In this document: in pieces, positions 1-11,100 of the stretch
How positions within the stretch are numbered: the stretch's first letter is position 1
Layout: each line of letters starts with the position of its first letter
Assembly: GCA_905221605.1 (NCBI GenBank)
Contig: CAJNDS010001380.1
Coordinates: forward strand, 460,001-524,000
Direction of reading: 5' to 3'
From: Symbiodinium natans
Lineage: Eukaryota; Sar; Dinophyceae; Suessiales; Symbiodiniaceae
DNA length: 64,000 bases
The notes under the pieces: model-generated
What the model saw: only the letters and a program-made list of their open reading frames with translations
The model's database searches: none
What the model was told of the DNA's origin: nothing
Made by a program: the position numbers and the translations under genes

Positions 1-690
1 TGCTGCTTCGCATAGGGCCGTGATGGGGCCCAGGAGCACATTAAAACCCTAAACCCTAAACCCTAAACCCTAAACCCTAAACCCTCAGATGGAGACGGCA
101 AGGTTTGCTTGCTTGCCTTGTGTACTCTTTCACTCGTTCCGCAGGAGGCGTTTTAAGACAGCCGGCGGTGTTCTTTGCACATCCGTCCGGCTGCAATGGC
201 TAGGCGGCTAGGCCCGAAACTTCTAGTTGCTTAAGAATCCCCCAAAAAATCAATATACTCTTCCTTCTAAAGGGTAACATAGGGATTCTTTTTTGTAGCA
301 GTTTTGGGGGGGCTCTTAAGCAAATAGTAAGAAATACCGGCAGCATTCCGGGGCACATCTCACATACGAATCTCTCTGTGAGCCCCGACGTGGTCTAACG
401 TCCTGCCGGAGAGCTTACGTCGTGAACCAGTGTCCGAGCAGCATCTGTTGAAAAACAAGAGTGTGGAAGAAGACCCAGCTCCTAAACCCTAAACCCTGAA
501 CCCTAAACCCCCAAACCCTAAACCCTAAACCCCAAACCCTAGCATCATTCACCACCGTCAGGAGCGCCCTCACACAGCGTCATGTCTTCAGCGAGGCCTG
601 CGGGCGACCTAAGGCACTAAAGGAGAGACCCTTATAAAGGGTTACTTATAAAGGGGTTTAGGGTTTAGGGTTTAGGGTTTAGGGTTTAGA

Positions 691-800
691 GTTTATCCTA
701 GCAGTGGAGTAGGTAACCTTTAACCTTTTTGGGGTAGGATACTCCCCCTGACAATCCCAAAGTTCAACCTCCAATTCCCCCAGGTTACTGGACAACTAAG
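691..800. mobile_element. family E element
   Basis: Starts TAGCAGTGGAGTAGGTAACC, ends CCCCAGGTTACTGGACAACT. Relatives at 31204-31290, 40237-40340 and a partial at 48285-48345. Ends are imperfect inverted repeats (AGTAGGTAACC / GGTTACTGG). Confidence 0.45.
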
Positions 801-841
801 TTATTTGCGGGCTAGTCGGACTGTGTAAGGTATACAAAGGA

Positions 842-904
842 ACCCTAAACCCTAAACCCTAAACCCTAAACCCTAAACCCTAAACCCTAAACCCTAAACC
901 CTAA
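842..904 (-). repeat. interstitial telomere array (CCCTAAA)9
   Basis: Perfect CCCTAAA units on the + strand. Smaller tracts of both orientations alternate through 41-3330 (for example 990-1060 and 2208-2248 TTTAGGG; 2633-2708 and 3235-3325 CCCTAAA). Confidence 0.95.
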
Positions 905-3158
905 ATATAGGGGAATAGGATTAAGGGCCCCTTCTAGCGGTCCCTCCTTGCCTTTGGGTCGGTCCAAGCCTGGGAATCTTTAGGGTTGGGGGTTTAGGGT
1001 TTAGGGTTTAGGGTTTAGGGTTTAGGGTTTAGGGTCTAGGGTTTAGGGTCTAGGGTTAAGGCACCCAAAGCCATACCTCGCTCGACGCCCTGTTTAAGCT
1101 TCAAACCCAGACCAACAGCCAACCCTTCGGGCAAAAACGTGAACCCTAAACCATAAAACCCGGGTTTAGGGCTTAGGGTTTAGGGTTTAGGGCTTAGGGT
1201 TTAGGGTTTAGAGTTTAGGGTTTAGGGTTTAGGGTTTTAGGGTTTTAGGGTTCCGAGTTTTAGGGTAGGAAAGAGGGGTGCCCTCTCTAAGGCCGGGCCG
1301 AGCCTTTCAGGGAAGTACTTACTACAGGGAAGTCGGAAAACATCGCGTTCAATTCATGGCCGGGAACCCTTAACTAAGGGGTATGTTATATGGGATTCCA
1401 CTTCTGAAGGCCCCTGTGTTATTCAGGGAGCCCCAAATATAAGTATACTAAACCCTAAACCCTAAACCCTAAACCCTAAACCCTAAACCCTAAGACTATG
1501 ATTGCTCCCAAAAACTTGCCAAAAACCCGCACTCGAGTTGTTAAGGCCGCTGAGTTACACAACCACCACGTGCTCTTGAGGCTCACAGACCGAAGGCCAA
1601 GCCTTGTTGGGTAAGGATCTACCTTCTTAGGGCTTAGGGCTTAGGGCTTAGGTGCTTAGGGATTGGGGTGTTTCGGTATATGGGGTTTAGCTGGTTTGGG
1701 GTCGGTTTAGGGGGTTTCCGGGGGTTTCGGGGGTTTACGGTCGTTTTCCAATGTTGGGTCCTTTCCCAAAATCCTAATCCCTAAACCCTAAACCCTGAAC
1801 CCTAAATCCCTAAACACTAAACCCTGAACCCGAGGTTGCGCACGTGTCGCAGGGCGTTCGCCAAGCTCTCGGTTGGTTTCTTTGGTAAGGGTTCAGGGTT
1901 AACTTGGAGGTTCAGGGTACTTCTAACCTATAACTGTACATATGAGCCCCCTAAGTCGTCTAAGTAGCATTGTGGTTGTAAGTACCCATGATCCTCCAAG
2001 TAGTGTTGAGGGAGCTCTCAAGACCTCCAGACAGCCACCTGACTTACGCGAACCCAGACCGCCCGGGGAGGATGGACCAAAATTGTAGATCCCCTAAACC
2101 CTAAACCCTAAACCCTAAACCCTAAACCCTAAACCCTAAGGGTTCCGAAGAGTGACTGTTTGGGGTACTCTCTGAGGGTTCACGAAAGCGAGGGGCCCCT
2201 AATATTAGGGTTTAGGGTTTAGGGTTTAGGGTTTAGGGTTTAGGGTTTTGTAGACCCCAAATACTCGGATTCCCCTATCACAAGGACCCCAAGAAGGTAC
2301 CCCCTGATACCGGAAATCCCCTAAACCCTAAACCCTAAACCCTAAACCCTGAACCCTAAACCATAAACTCCGAGGTTGCCGGGGTACCATTTGGGAGCTC
2401 TACCTGTTTGGATCCTTGCAGAAGTATGGGCCCTTGGGGGGTATACAAGGGGTATATTAGGGGGGTCCCCCTTTTAAAGCCACAAAGTCTAGGACCCATG
2501 CAACTATCCCTTAGAAGAATGACCTGTCTCACGTGGCCTGCTGCGGCTACATGTCAAGCTATTTAGACTCCTACCCCCAAGGTTGCACCCCTAAAGTTAC
2601 CCCTGAACATACTCCTACTATGGCCAACATACCCTAAACCCTAAACCCTAAACCCTAAACCCTAAACCCTAAACCCTAAACCCTAAACCCTAAACCCTAA
2701 ACCCTAAACACTACCGTAAGGATCTCTCAAAATGTTCCCCCATCCCCAAGGGTACAAGCTGAAGGGTCCAAGGTGCAACCCCTTGAGGCCCTAGATGCCT
2801 ACGGGTTCGTAGTAGGCAATCATGGAATGTGGGGCACCGTGTAAACTCCCTTTAGAGGGTATACGTCTAGACCCGTTAAGGGAGTCCATCGAGTGCCTCC
2901 TTTACGGTTTAGGGTTTAGGGTTTAGGGGTTAGGGCGCAGGGTTTAGGGATTAGGGTTTAGGGTTTAGGGGGGGTTTTGGAAGTGATTCTTGGAGCCTTG
3001 AGACGCTCCGTGGCGTGCGACCCGAAGTTTGCGAAGGTCTGTGCATCATCGCGGCTTAGGTTTCAGGGTTCAGGGTTTAGGGTTTAGGGCTTTAGGGCTT
3101 TAGGGTTTAGGGTTTAGCTGCGATATTAGGGTTCAAGATCATGTGCTCTGCAGCCAAG

Positions 3159-3195
3159 GGCGTTCCTCAGATGAGGAAGAGGCTCTACGTGGTGG
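3159..3195 (+). CDS. RCC1 exon 1 (partial blade)
   Basis: Reads GVPQMRKRLYVVG after an AAG|G acceptor and ends at a GC donor. The last base joins the first two of the next exon to give VVGLVECGNRHT, the strand preceding the conserved RCC1 V-x-CG-x-x-HT motif. The acceptor was chosen because it starts with G and keeps phase; the CAG five bases upstream is an alternative. Confidence 0.6.
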
Positions 3196-3440
3196 GCATG
3201 AGAACTTACGTTGAACCTCAAGCCCCAAACCTACCCTAAACCCTAAACCCTAACCCTAAACCCTAAACCCTAAACCCTAAACCCTAAACCCTAAACCCTA
3301 AACCCTAAACCCTGAACCCTAAACAGCCCCAAGACATGTTGGTGTACAGGTAGGCCCTTGGGTATGTTGATGTTCCTACTAATTATGGCTAAACCCTACA
3401 CCGCTAGACCCTAAACCCATGGACCCTGGCTGGACTTCAG

Positions 3441-3471
3441 GCCTCGTGGAGTGCGGCAACAGACACACCTT
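3441..3471 (+). CDS. RCC1 exon 2: VECGNRHT motif
   Basis: Encodes LVECGNRHT, the diagnostic RCC1 signature (V-x-CG-x-x-HT). The acceptor is CAG|G. The exon ends in phase 2 at a GT donor whose first seven bases, GTGCCTC, are repeated exactly at the start of the next exon. Read straight through, the local frame would continue LCLGWQTD, but splicing to 5503 gives LCLTFDGS, which matches the family better. The next intron (3472-5502) is 2.0 kb. Confidence 0.82.
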
Positions 3472-5502
3472 GTGCCTCGGATGGCAAACGGATGCGGCGG
3501 TTGGTCTAAACCACGAGGGCTTAGGGTTTAGGGTCGACATCATGGCCCCTGTGGGATCTCCACTTTTGAACGACTGTCAGGGTACCACAATGGGCCCAGA
3601 ATTTAGAGCAATCGTGCTGTTTGCGCCCAGTCTGGAAACGCCGATGGTTCATCATCTTGCATGAGCCCTCAACCCTATAACCCTTAAACCCAATACGTCT
3701 GAACCTGGAACTCCTTGCGGAAACCAATGCAATAGCCCTAAACCCTAAACCCTAAGCCAGAAGCCCTAAAACCTAAGCCCTAAGCCCTAAGCCCTACGAT
3801 CGCGCTCCAGGATACCCCCTGGTGATGTTGCATATCTTGGTAGCCGAGTTTTTTGCGTTCTGGGTTCCCCTTTTGGAAAATTGTTTAGGGCATTTTGGGG
3901 GTTTAGGGTTCAGGGGGTTTAGGGTTTATAGGGTTCAGGGTTTAGGGTTTAGGGTTTAGGGTTTAGGGGTTTAGGGGTTTAGGGTTTAGGGTTTAGGGGC
4001 CCTAGATTACCACATGGTTAACAGGCGACCAAGCTATTCCCCTTTTCGTTGGAAGGCGGTTCCCTTCTTGAATATTCCAGGAAGCCCCAAAACGGCACCC
4101 TCTTGTTTTCCTTCACTTGCTGTGGAGCCACTCACGAATTTCTTCAGGGCGTCTTAGGGCACCAGGTTTGACCTAAACCAAAAATCCTCAACCCTTACTA
4201 AAACACCCTTACCCTAAAGCCTATAAACCCTAAGTCTTGGCTTGAGGGCCTTACTTTCCCGGCACCCCAAAGAATTCAGTCAACAATAGAGTCGCCCTCT
4301 CGTGAGTTCATGGAGTAGAGGGGTTGGGGTTCAAATTTCCCCCTGAACCGTACACTAAACCCTAAACCCTAAACCCTAAACCCTAAACCCTAAACCCCCT
4401 CACTTTTGAGTAGGGGATTCATGGAGGTCTGTTTAGTCACTTACTAGCAGTATGGCAGCCACTCTTTGGGCTTGGGGTTCAGGGCTTAGGGTTTAGGGTT
4501 TAGGGTTGTGTTTAGGTTTTTCGGTCTTGCTTTTGTCGCAAGACAACGAGAAGCACTGGAAGTCGCTTGGTCAGAGATGTCAGGCATCAAATGGGGGGGG
4601 GGGGTGTTCTCTAAATACATGGCTTTTCTGTTAGAGAACCTCCCAAAACAATGCCCGTCAAGAAGCGGGCGCCGGGCGGGGGGGGGAGGGCGCTCGTCGT
4701 AAAGAACTAGTGCGCAGGTGGCGTTTGAGTTAAGTTTCTCTGCGCATGCGCTGTCCTGAAGTACCTCTTCAGCATGCTCTGAGACGGCTTCCTGATTGAG
4801 ATAGCCCAAGAAGGCTCGAAGGCCAAGTCCATGGTGGACTTCACGCGCTGTGTGTAGAGACGCGCTGGAAGGCCCAGAATGGCGAAGAAGTTCACAGTGG
4901 CATCTGTTCATTCTTGGGTTCTTAAGGGAGGAGGGTTCAAGGGCGGGGGTAGGTACCTAGGGAACCTTAAGGGAAGCTTAGGAGCCTTAGGCAGTGGTGG
5001 GGAGCATTTAGGGAACCTCGGGTTGCAAAAATCCCTTGAACCCCCCCCCCCCAAAACCTTAAGAACCCTATAGGTTCGACAGATCAAGCCGCTGCAGATC
5101 GCGCATAAACCCTAAACCCTAAACCCTAAACCCTAAACCCTAGACCCCAAGCCCTAAACCCTGCAGGAAGTGTCGTTGTTGATGGTATCTGCTGGGTTTG
5201 AGGGATTTGGGCCGGGGCTCTGGTCTACTACTCTGGGCAGCAGAAACCCTAAACCTCTAAACCCTAAAACCTTAAGACCCCCACAGGTACTGTAGCAGAT
5301 GAGGGTTTAGGGTTTGGGGTTTAGGGTTTAGGGTTTGGCTCACGATCTATACAAACCTCCTCCCCCCCCCAAAGGGAGCCCGCCCGCTCGCCCTGAAACC
5401 CCAAACCCTAAACCCTAAACCCTAAACCCTAAACCCTAAACCCTAAACCCTAAACCCTAAACCCAAGCAACAAAGAAGGAACCCTACGAATCGAGTCGCC
5501 AG
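3472..5502 (+). other. intron between RCC1 exons 2 and 3, with coding debris
   Basis: Contains telomere tracts, a TIR-like family S element (4918-5072) and a minus-strand open stretch at 4486-4911. The latter reads HSGPSSASLHTAREVHHGLG in one frame and NFFAILGLPARLYTQRVKST in another. The second resembles the start of J-type domains only superficially. Nothing else resolved. Confidence 0.6.
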
Positions 5503-5552
5503 GTGCCTCACCTTCGACGGCAGCGTAGTGGGCTTTGGATCGAACAGCGAAG
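5503..5552 (+). CDS. RCC1 exon 3: LTFDGSVVGFGSNSE
   Basis: Gives CLTFDGSVVGFGSNSE, the RCC1 segment that follows HT: a strand, then DG-x-V-x-x-x-G-x-N. It starts after CAG|G inside the right copy of the GTGCCTC duplication. It ends one base into a codon at a GC donor and joins the next exon as SNSEGQLGIG, a canonical RCC1 GQLG corner. It is preceded by CCCTAAA repeats (5404-5464) and followed by TTTAGGG repeats from 5561. Confidence 0.85.
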
Positions 5553-5947
5553 GCGCTCGGGTTTAGGGTTTTAGGGTTTAGGGTTTAGTGTTTAGGGTTT
5601 AGGGTTTAGAGTTTAGTGTTATGAGGGCCCCCCTTGAAAGTAGCCCGAAACCCCAAACCCAGAATCGCCAAGCCCAACACCCTGCCTAAAGTCTGCAGGC
5701 CCTAAGCTCAACCCTAAACCCTATGAAGCCCTCAACCCGAAACCTTAAACCAGCGAACCTCCTAAATCCCTAGATCCTTAATCGGTCGTTATCTAAACCC
5801 TAAACCCTAAACCCTAAACCCTAAACCTAAACCCTAAACCCTACAAACCCTGGAAACCCCAAGCATCCAGACTCTGCACACATGTGGTTTCCTTGGGGAC
5901 CAGATGAACCCTCAAGTTGCGGGTCGTATGCCCTCTACTACTCTAAT

Positions 5948-6093
5948 TCCTTCTAACCCTAAACCCTAAACCCTAAACCCTAAACCCTAGACCCTAAACC
6001 CTAAACCCTAAACCCTAAACCCTAAACCCAAGACCCTAAACCCTAAACCCCAAACCCTAGACCCTAAACCCTAAACCCTAAACCCTAAACCCT
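5948..6093 (-). repeat. interstitial telomere array (CCCTAAA), slightly degenerate
   Basis: About 20 units with a few substitutions (CCCTAGA, CCCAAGA), in the 3' half of the intron 5553-6813. Confidence 0.95.
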
Positions 6094-6109
6094 GGGGGGC
6101 CAGATAGTG

Positions 6110-6513
6110 TTCACAGCTCCACGAAGGCTTGTGAGAAAATCTGGGAAGCAACCCACCCCATGTTGGAGGCATCCTCCACCACGACAGATTCCACCGTTTG
6201 GATTCTGCTGCTTGGCGAGCTATGCTTGAGATCAAGGCCACGGAAGAAAAAAGTTCGACGTTGCTGCTGCTCTGGATGCATTCTTCGGCATGAAGGAAGG
6301 AAGGCAGGACACTCTTGCGAGGAGTGGGCGCAGTGCTGGGGCAAGCTCCCCGATCCACTCGCAGGTGGCACGCGCAAGGCCGCCTACCTCACCGGGGTGC
6401 CGAGCAACCTCCTCCACAACCTCAAGCACTACGTGCTGGGCTTGCATGCCCGGCTGGCTTGGAAACATCTTGGTGCCTCTGTGCACACATTTACCCCAAG
6501 GTTGTACCCCTGA
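6110..6513 (+). pseudogene. coding-like fragment inside an RCC1 intron
   Basis: Lies in the intron 5553-6813. One frame reads HDRFHRLDSAAWRAMLEIKA; the overlapping 117-codon frame from ATG 6160 ends with TRKAAYLTGVPSNLLHNLKH and YVLGLHARLAWKHLG. Switches of the best-looking frame suggest a decayed insertion. Not recognised. Confidence 0.4.
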
Positions 6514-6813
6514 GCCCCAAAGGTTCCCCTCAATATTCTCCTTGCGTGGGCCTTACCCTATGTTAAGGATCTTCAAAAAGGGTCCCTGAAACCCAAGCGT
6601 ACAAACTTAAGGGTCCAAGGGTTTGGGGGTTTAAACCCTCTCAACACTACAATCCCTGAAGCCCTTCAGACCCCGAAACCCTCAATTCGGCGCGCGGCGT
6701 GCGTCACCCTAAACCCCCAAACCCTAAACCCTAAACCCCAAACCCCAAACCCCAAACCCCAAACTCTAAACCCTAACCCCCTAAGCCCTAAACCCTAAGC
6801 CCTACACCCGCAG

Positions 6814-6848
6814 GCCAGCTGGGCATCGGCCGCACCTCCGACTGCGAG
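6814..6848 (+). CDS. RCC1 exon 4: GQLGIGRTSDCE
   Basis: A 35-nt exon with CAG|G acceptor and GT donor. It encodes QLGIGRTSDCE, the loop at the start of an RCC1 blade (GQLG-x-G). Phase agrees with both neighbours. An FHA-domain reading (IGR-x-x-DC) was considered, but the SNSEGQLG junction makes RCC1 far more likely. Confidence 0.82.
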
Positions 6849-7029
6849 GTCTGCCTGGGCCTGGCCTAAAGCAGACCCGAAGCCAGGTTTAGGTTTAGGG
6901 TTTAGGGTTTAGGGTTTAGGGTTCCTGGAGTGTGCCGCAGGCTAGCATGGCTAAGTGGCTAAGCCCTCACGGGTACCTGGGGGACTACATGAACCTTAAA
7001 TTTCGGGGTCAGATGCCCCATATGACTGA

Positions 7030-7150
7030 GTAGTTGAGTGAGTACAATTTACACTTTTTGGGATACTATAACCCCCTCTAGAACTGAAGTGTAGACTTGT
7101 TTTGTTTTTTTTTTGGGGGGGGGGCTTATGAACTCAGCAACTGAGATATC
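7030..7150. mobile_element. family G element
   Basis: Contains GAGTACAATTTACACTTTTT and ends GGCTTATGAACTCAGCAACT, with a T-run/G-run before the right end. Copies 28186-28268 and 30745-30838 share TTTTTGG(G)ATACTA and CTGAAAG-TGTACA. Confidence 0.5.
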
Positions 7151-7354
7151 CCCCCTTTAAGGTATATGAACCATACACATTATAAACCCGTGTATGTTCA
7201 TTGAATCCCCAAGAAAGGCTTCACGAACATCTGGTGGATGTGGTCCTTCGCATCGGAGAAGACTATTCCGTGGATGTGCCTTCTTTAGGGGTTTAGGGTT
7301 TATTTCCGGACCTCGATATTCTGAGGATAAGCCCTATGGACAAGCCCCGCAGCC

Positions 7355-7395
<41 letters not shown>

Positions 7396-7404
7396 AAAAA
7401 AAAA

Positions 7405-7778
7405 GGAGGAGGCACCGTTCAAGGTGTCGCTGAAGCCGAAGAGGCGAGCCGCAAGCTCCTCGTCTGGCTTGCAGAAGAACCTCGACATGATGAAGTCAGC
7501 CGGAGAACTGGCTCGACGACCTCGAGGAAGAGGAGAATGGTGCCCGAGACAAGGGCAAAGTTATCAAGTTTGCCAAGATGAAGGATTCGCTTCCAGCATC
7601 TTCCAGCCCACGTGCTGCACTTCATCGACACCGAACCGCCGAAAACAAGGCCAAGGCCAGCCCAAGGAAGCTTAAAGCTTCCGTTATCAACAAGCGCGAA
7701 GCTCACGGGACGTTGCCCCTGTGTCTCGACGACCCGATGTGGAGCACCAGAAGGCTACTTGCAATTGAATTGAAATAA
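7405..7778 (+). pseudogene. frameshifted coding fragment inside an RCC1 intron
   Basis: Directly follows a C-run/A-run (7355-7404) and lies in the intron 6849-8212. Reads GVAEAEEASRKLLVWLAEEP, then after a frame change NWLDDLEEEENGARDKGKVI and KFAKMKDSLPASSSP, to a TAA at 7776. The frame break near 7505 marks it as broken, or as two exons with a hidden junction. Not recognised. Confidence 0.42.
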
Positions 7779-8212
7779 GGCATGTGTGCTGTGGGGTTTA
7801 GTGGTGTTGTGTATGAAGCCGGCAACCACTCAGCTCAGGTTGGCCACAAGAAGTTCCGAAAGCAGGAAGACACCGCACTTCTTTCCCCCTTCAAGAGGAG
7901 TTGCCCTAAACCCTAAACCTCAAAAACCCCAAACTCTAAAACCCTACACCCTCAACCCCTAAACCAGTGTCTTGAGCATTTAGAGGTTTAGGGCATGTTG
8001 GGAAGAGGCTTCTGGGGAAACCAACTTGGGGATTTAGGATTTAAGGTTTAGGATTTAGTTCTTAGAATTAGGGATTAAAGGGTTTAGGGATGTAGGGTTT
8101 ATACGGATTGAGGGAGGGTTCGGGAGTCACGGGTGGGTAGCCTACTTGCAAAATCTGTAGCTCTAGACCCCAAACCCTGAGCCCGAAACCCCAAAACCGG
8201 CGTCTGTGGCAG

Positions 8213-8276
8213 GAGCGACCGGTGCCAGCGCTGTTGCATCAAGGAGGCCGACTCGTGAATTTGGCGGCTTACTGTG
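8213..8276 (+). CDS. RCC1 exon 5: RPVPALL...NLAAYC
   Basis: Encodes ERPVPALLHQGGRL followed by VNLAAYC. This fits the RCC1 pattern P-x-x-V/L-x-x-L...V-x-x-(I/L)-A-x-x-(C/G). The acceptor is GGCAG|G and the donor is GA. It ends in phase 1 and joins the next exon as AAYCGRALST. Confidence 0.75.
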
Positions 8277-8402
8277 GAAGGTTACGGGCTCTAGGTAAAA
8301 GGGTTTCCCTAAACCCCAAACCCTGAAAATTTCGGGTTCAGGGTTTGGGGTTTTCGGGTTCCACGATGTTTCGTTGTGATGTTGATTGGGAACTGGGGCA
8401 GC

Positions 8403-8536
8403 GTCATCTAGGACCTAGAGTGGGCCCCTATTCCCTCTTTTTCTGGTTTAGGGTTTAGGGTTTAGGGCTTTGGTTCCCTGATTAGCCCCTTTAAACCCAA
8501 AAGAGCACCCTTTTTATATCCTTCATTGTTGCTAGT
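8403..8536. mobile_element. family C MITE with telomere units inside
   Basis: Ends CTAGGACC...GGGCC and ...GCTAGTCC, body with ...CCCTTTAAACCC. Three TTTAGGG units interrupt its middle. Its right end lies just before RCC1 exon 6. Other copies: 12626-12741, 24241-24356, 28021-28140, 43882-44042 (with an internal duplication), partial at 43812 and 57638. Confidence 0.55.
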
Positions 8537-8550
8537 CCGACTGTTAGCAG

Positions 8551-8600
8551 GACGCGCTCTGTCTACGAACGATGTCATGGGTTGCATGGACAAGGAGCAT
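8551..8600 (+). CDS. RCC1 exon 6: RALSTNDVMGCMD
   Basis: After AGCAG|G the frame reads RALSTNDVMGCMDKEH, fitting the H-(A/T)-L-A-L-T-x-D segment of RCC1 after splicing to the previous exon. The 3' limit is uncertain: the GT at 8601 is used here, but upstream GA or GT donors are possible. The exon follows directly after a MITE-like element of family C (8403-8536). Confidence 0.6.
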
Positions 8601-8677
8601 GTTATAGGAAGACGGGGCAAGCCCCCCACACTCCCTAAACCCTACACCCTAAACCCTAAACCGTTAGCAGCGCGCAG

Positions 8678-8697
8678 TGGGCTTGGGCTGCGGAAAG
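8678..8697 (+). CDS. candidate 20-nt microexon
   Basis: Lies between CAG and a consensus GTACGT donor, and could encode VGLGCGK if a G is supplied by the upstream exon. RCC1-like (G-x-CG), but its phase with the exon at 8551 is unresolved and it begins with T rather than G. Confidence 0.3.
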
Positions 8698-9021
8698 GTA
8701 CGTCTCCCTACCCTCAGTCGCGCTAACCCCTTGACCATAACCTCGGTTCCTAAACCCTAAACCCTAAACCCTAAACCCTAAACCCTAAACCGCCACGAAT
8801 TCGTAACCTCTTCGGCGTTTAGGGTTTCGGGTCTAGAGATTTGGGTTCTTTCAGCCTAGGCATAGTGTTCGCTCAGAAGTCGACCTTTCCAAGAAAGCCC
8901 CGCCACCCTAAACCCTAAACCCTTAACCCTAAACCCTAAACCCGAAACCCTAAACCCTAAACCCTAAACCCTAAACCCCAAACCCTATCTGCCTCGGCAC
9001 GCCGCCGCAGGTGCGGGTGCC

Positions 9022-9090
9022 AAGAAGCTGATGGTGTTTGCCTTGGCCAAAGTCCCAGCTCCCAACGCTTCTGGAACATAGGTATTAGGG
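9022..9090 (+). CDS. candidate exon after GCCGCAG
   Basis: GC-rich, non-repeat segment between CCCTAAA and TTTAGGG tracts. One frame reads AGAKKLMVFALAKVPAP up to a TAG before GTATT; a second reads CGCQEADGVCLGQS. No recognised family. The 3' boundary is not settled. Confidence 0.35.
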
Positions 9091-10611
9091 TCTATGGTTT
9101 AGGGTTCACGAGTCACAATAAACTGTAAACTGACAATCCCTATCTGAATCTTCTAAGGAAGAATATCTTTGTGCAGGTTCTGAAGCATTTGGTAGTTATA
9201 TAAGGGTCATTCATCTAGAGCTTGGTGGTCAACAACTGCCCATGTGTAGAGCGTCGGGGTTCGGTCGGCGATGCAGGTAGTCGTCACCGCCCTAAACTAC
9301 ACCTCGAAGCCTTAAGCCGTAAACCCTACAATATGCCCTAGACCCTTTTGAAGCCCTTGCAGCTTAGGCGCCCTGACCCCCCATGACTAAACCCAAAGCT
9401 CCACACCCTAAACCCTATATCTACTAGTTCACCCTAAAACCCTAAACCCTAAACCGCATCTCCCAAGAAAGTCCCCAAAGGAAAGCGATGCAAGGAAACG
9501 TCCGCAAGCTTTTACCTCCAGGCCCTCATGTCCCAAGTGCTTCCACAAGGCCCGAACCCTTAAACCCTAAACCCTAACCCCTGAACCCTTAAACCCTTAA
9601 ACCCCTGTAACCCTAAACCGTGAACCTCCCTACATCCAGACACCACTCCCAAAAGGCTGTGACCATGAATCACAGCCTCTACTCTAAACCCTAAACCCCA
9701 AACCCTAAACCCTACACCCTACACCCAAAGCCCTAGCTCTAAACCCGAAACCCTATAAACGCTAAACCCTAAACCTTACTCCTCAAATCCGAAGGCCGTG
9801 ACCATGGATCACAGCTGTGTGCTGGCACTTCCCGCCCCGGAGCGGCGTGATCAGCTGGATCGTTATGTATCGGAAGGCCCCTTTTCCTCGATAGGTCAGT
9901 GGTACTGATCAATCCATAAGGGTCTAGGGTTTAGGGGTTTGGGGTTTAGGGTGTAAGGTTTATGGTTTAGGGCTAGTGGTAGGCCAGTGGCACCGTTTTA
10001 CCCGTTTATTTGGGTTCTGGGTTCCGTTTTAAAGTAACATGGGTACCCTGCATTTAAAAATGGCTACCGGCCTACCAGGTTTTCAGCGCATGGCGGCATT
10101 CTGAGGGTTTAGGGTTTGGGGTTTTGTGTTCAGGGTTCAGGATTTACGCCCTAAACCCTAAACCCTAAACCGCAAACCCTAAACCCTAAACCTAAACCCC
10201 AATAGGTCGGGGTGTTTGGATGCTTTAGAGTTTCGGTCTCAGGACTGCGGGGATCGGAAGCCGGGGTTTGGGGTTTAGGGCAGGCTGCTTAGGATTTTCA
10301 GGCTGTTTCTGAATAGCCTACAACAACCAGGCCTGAGGCTCTTTAAGTTGGAGTTCTGGGTGTCCTTAAACCCTAAACCCTAAACCCTCTAAAGCAGAAA
10401 CTTCGGGTCCAAATTTTTGGAAGCTTTAGTCTTTCTCCAGAGGGCCCGTGTTGTAAATGGCAGAAGTCACAGCTGGGTCCGAACCCGGAAACCCCTAGCC
10501 CTGAACGCTAAACCCTAGCCCCAAACCCTAAACCCTAAGCCTAAACCCTAAACCCGAAATCCTGAACCCTGAACCCTGAACCCTAAGCCCTACCCTGTGC
10601 CCTACACGCAG

Positions 10612-10663
10612 GCAGCTGCCTGCCACGATTGTCCGTGCACAGCGCCGGAGGCTCGCCCCAAAT
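10612..10663 (+). CDS. candidate exon, possible RCC1 blade piece
   Basis: After ACACGCAG|G one frame reads QLPATIVRAQRRRLAP, loosely like the P-x-x-V stretch of RCC1 blades. It ends at a GT next to a telomere tract. Assignment rests on composition and position only. Confidence 0.33.
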
Positions 10664-10975
10664 GTTCAGGGTTTAGGGTTTAGGGTTGTTTCCAGGGCGC
10701 GGGCGCCACGCCAACTTTTCATTACGCAATAACCCCTAAACCCCTTGGGAGTAGGTTTTGGGCTAGGGCTTAGGGTTGAAGACCCTCAATGCTACAGTAG
10801 GCCGTAAAAAATCCAATGCGGCACAAAATCCCACCTAAACCTATTATGTTTATAAATACATATATATATATATATATATCTATTTATTTACTGTACTTCC
10901 TGATATTGGGGGGGGGTTCTTAAGCAAGTAGTAGTTTTGGAGTTCAGGGTTGAGAGGAACCCTAAAGATCCCTCA

Positions 10976-11100
10976 ACCCTACTTGGAGGTTCATGGGTAC
11001 TTCTAACACCAATCACTTCTAACCTACTTTACTTAGGGGACTTAAGGGGCTTATAAGTACAGTTACAATTGGGGTTATAAGTCCCCTGAACCTCCAAGCA
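10976..11100. mobile_element. family H element
   Basis: Ends ACTTGGAGGTTCATGGGTAC and GTCCCCTGAACCTCCAAG form an inverted repeat. Relatives at 1899-2005 and 13764-13921; the last is split by a CCCTAAA insertion. Confidence 0.55.

Noticed and set aside
4707-4895. J-domain/HscB-like start (FFAILGLPARL) on the minus strand
   Set aside because: Only about ten residues resemble the family; no HPD motif or helix pattern follows.
6814-6848. FHA-domain motif IGR..DC
   Set aside because: The spliced context SNSEGQLGIG and the following P-x-x-A-L-L segment fit RCC1.
7419-7706. 95-codon minus-strand ORF as a gene
   Set aside because: Antisense to a better coding-like + segment; no splice sites or motifs.
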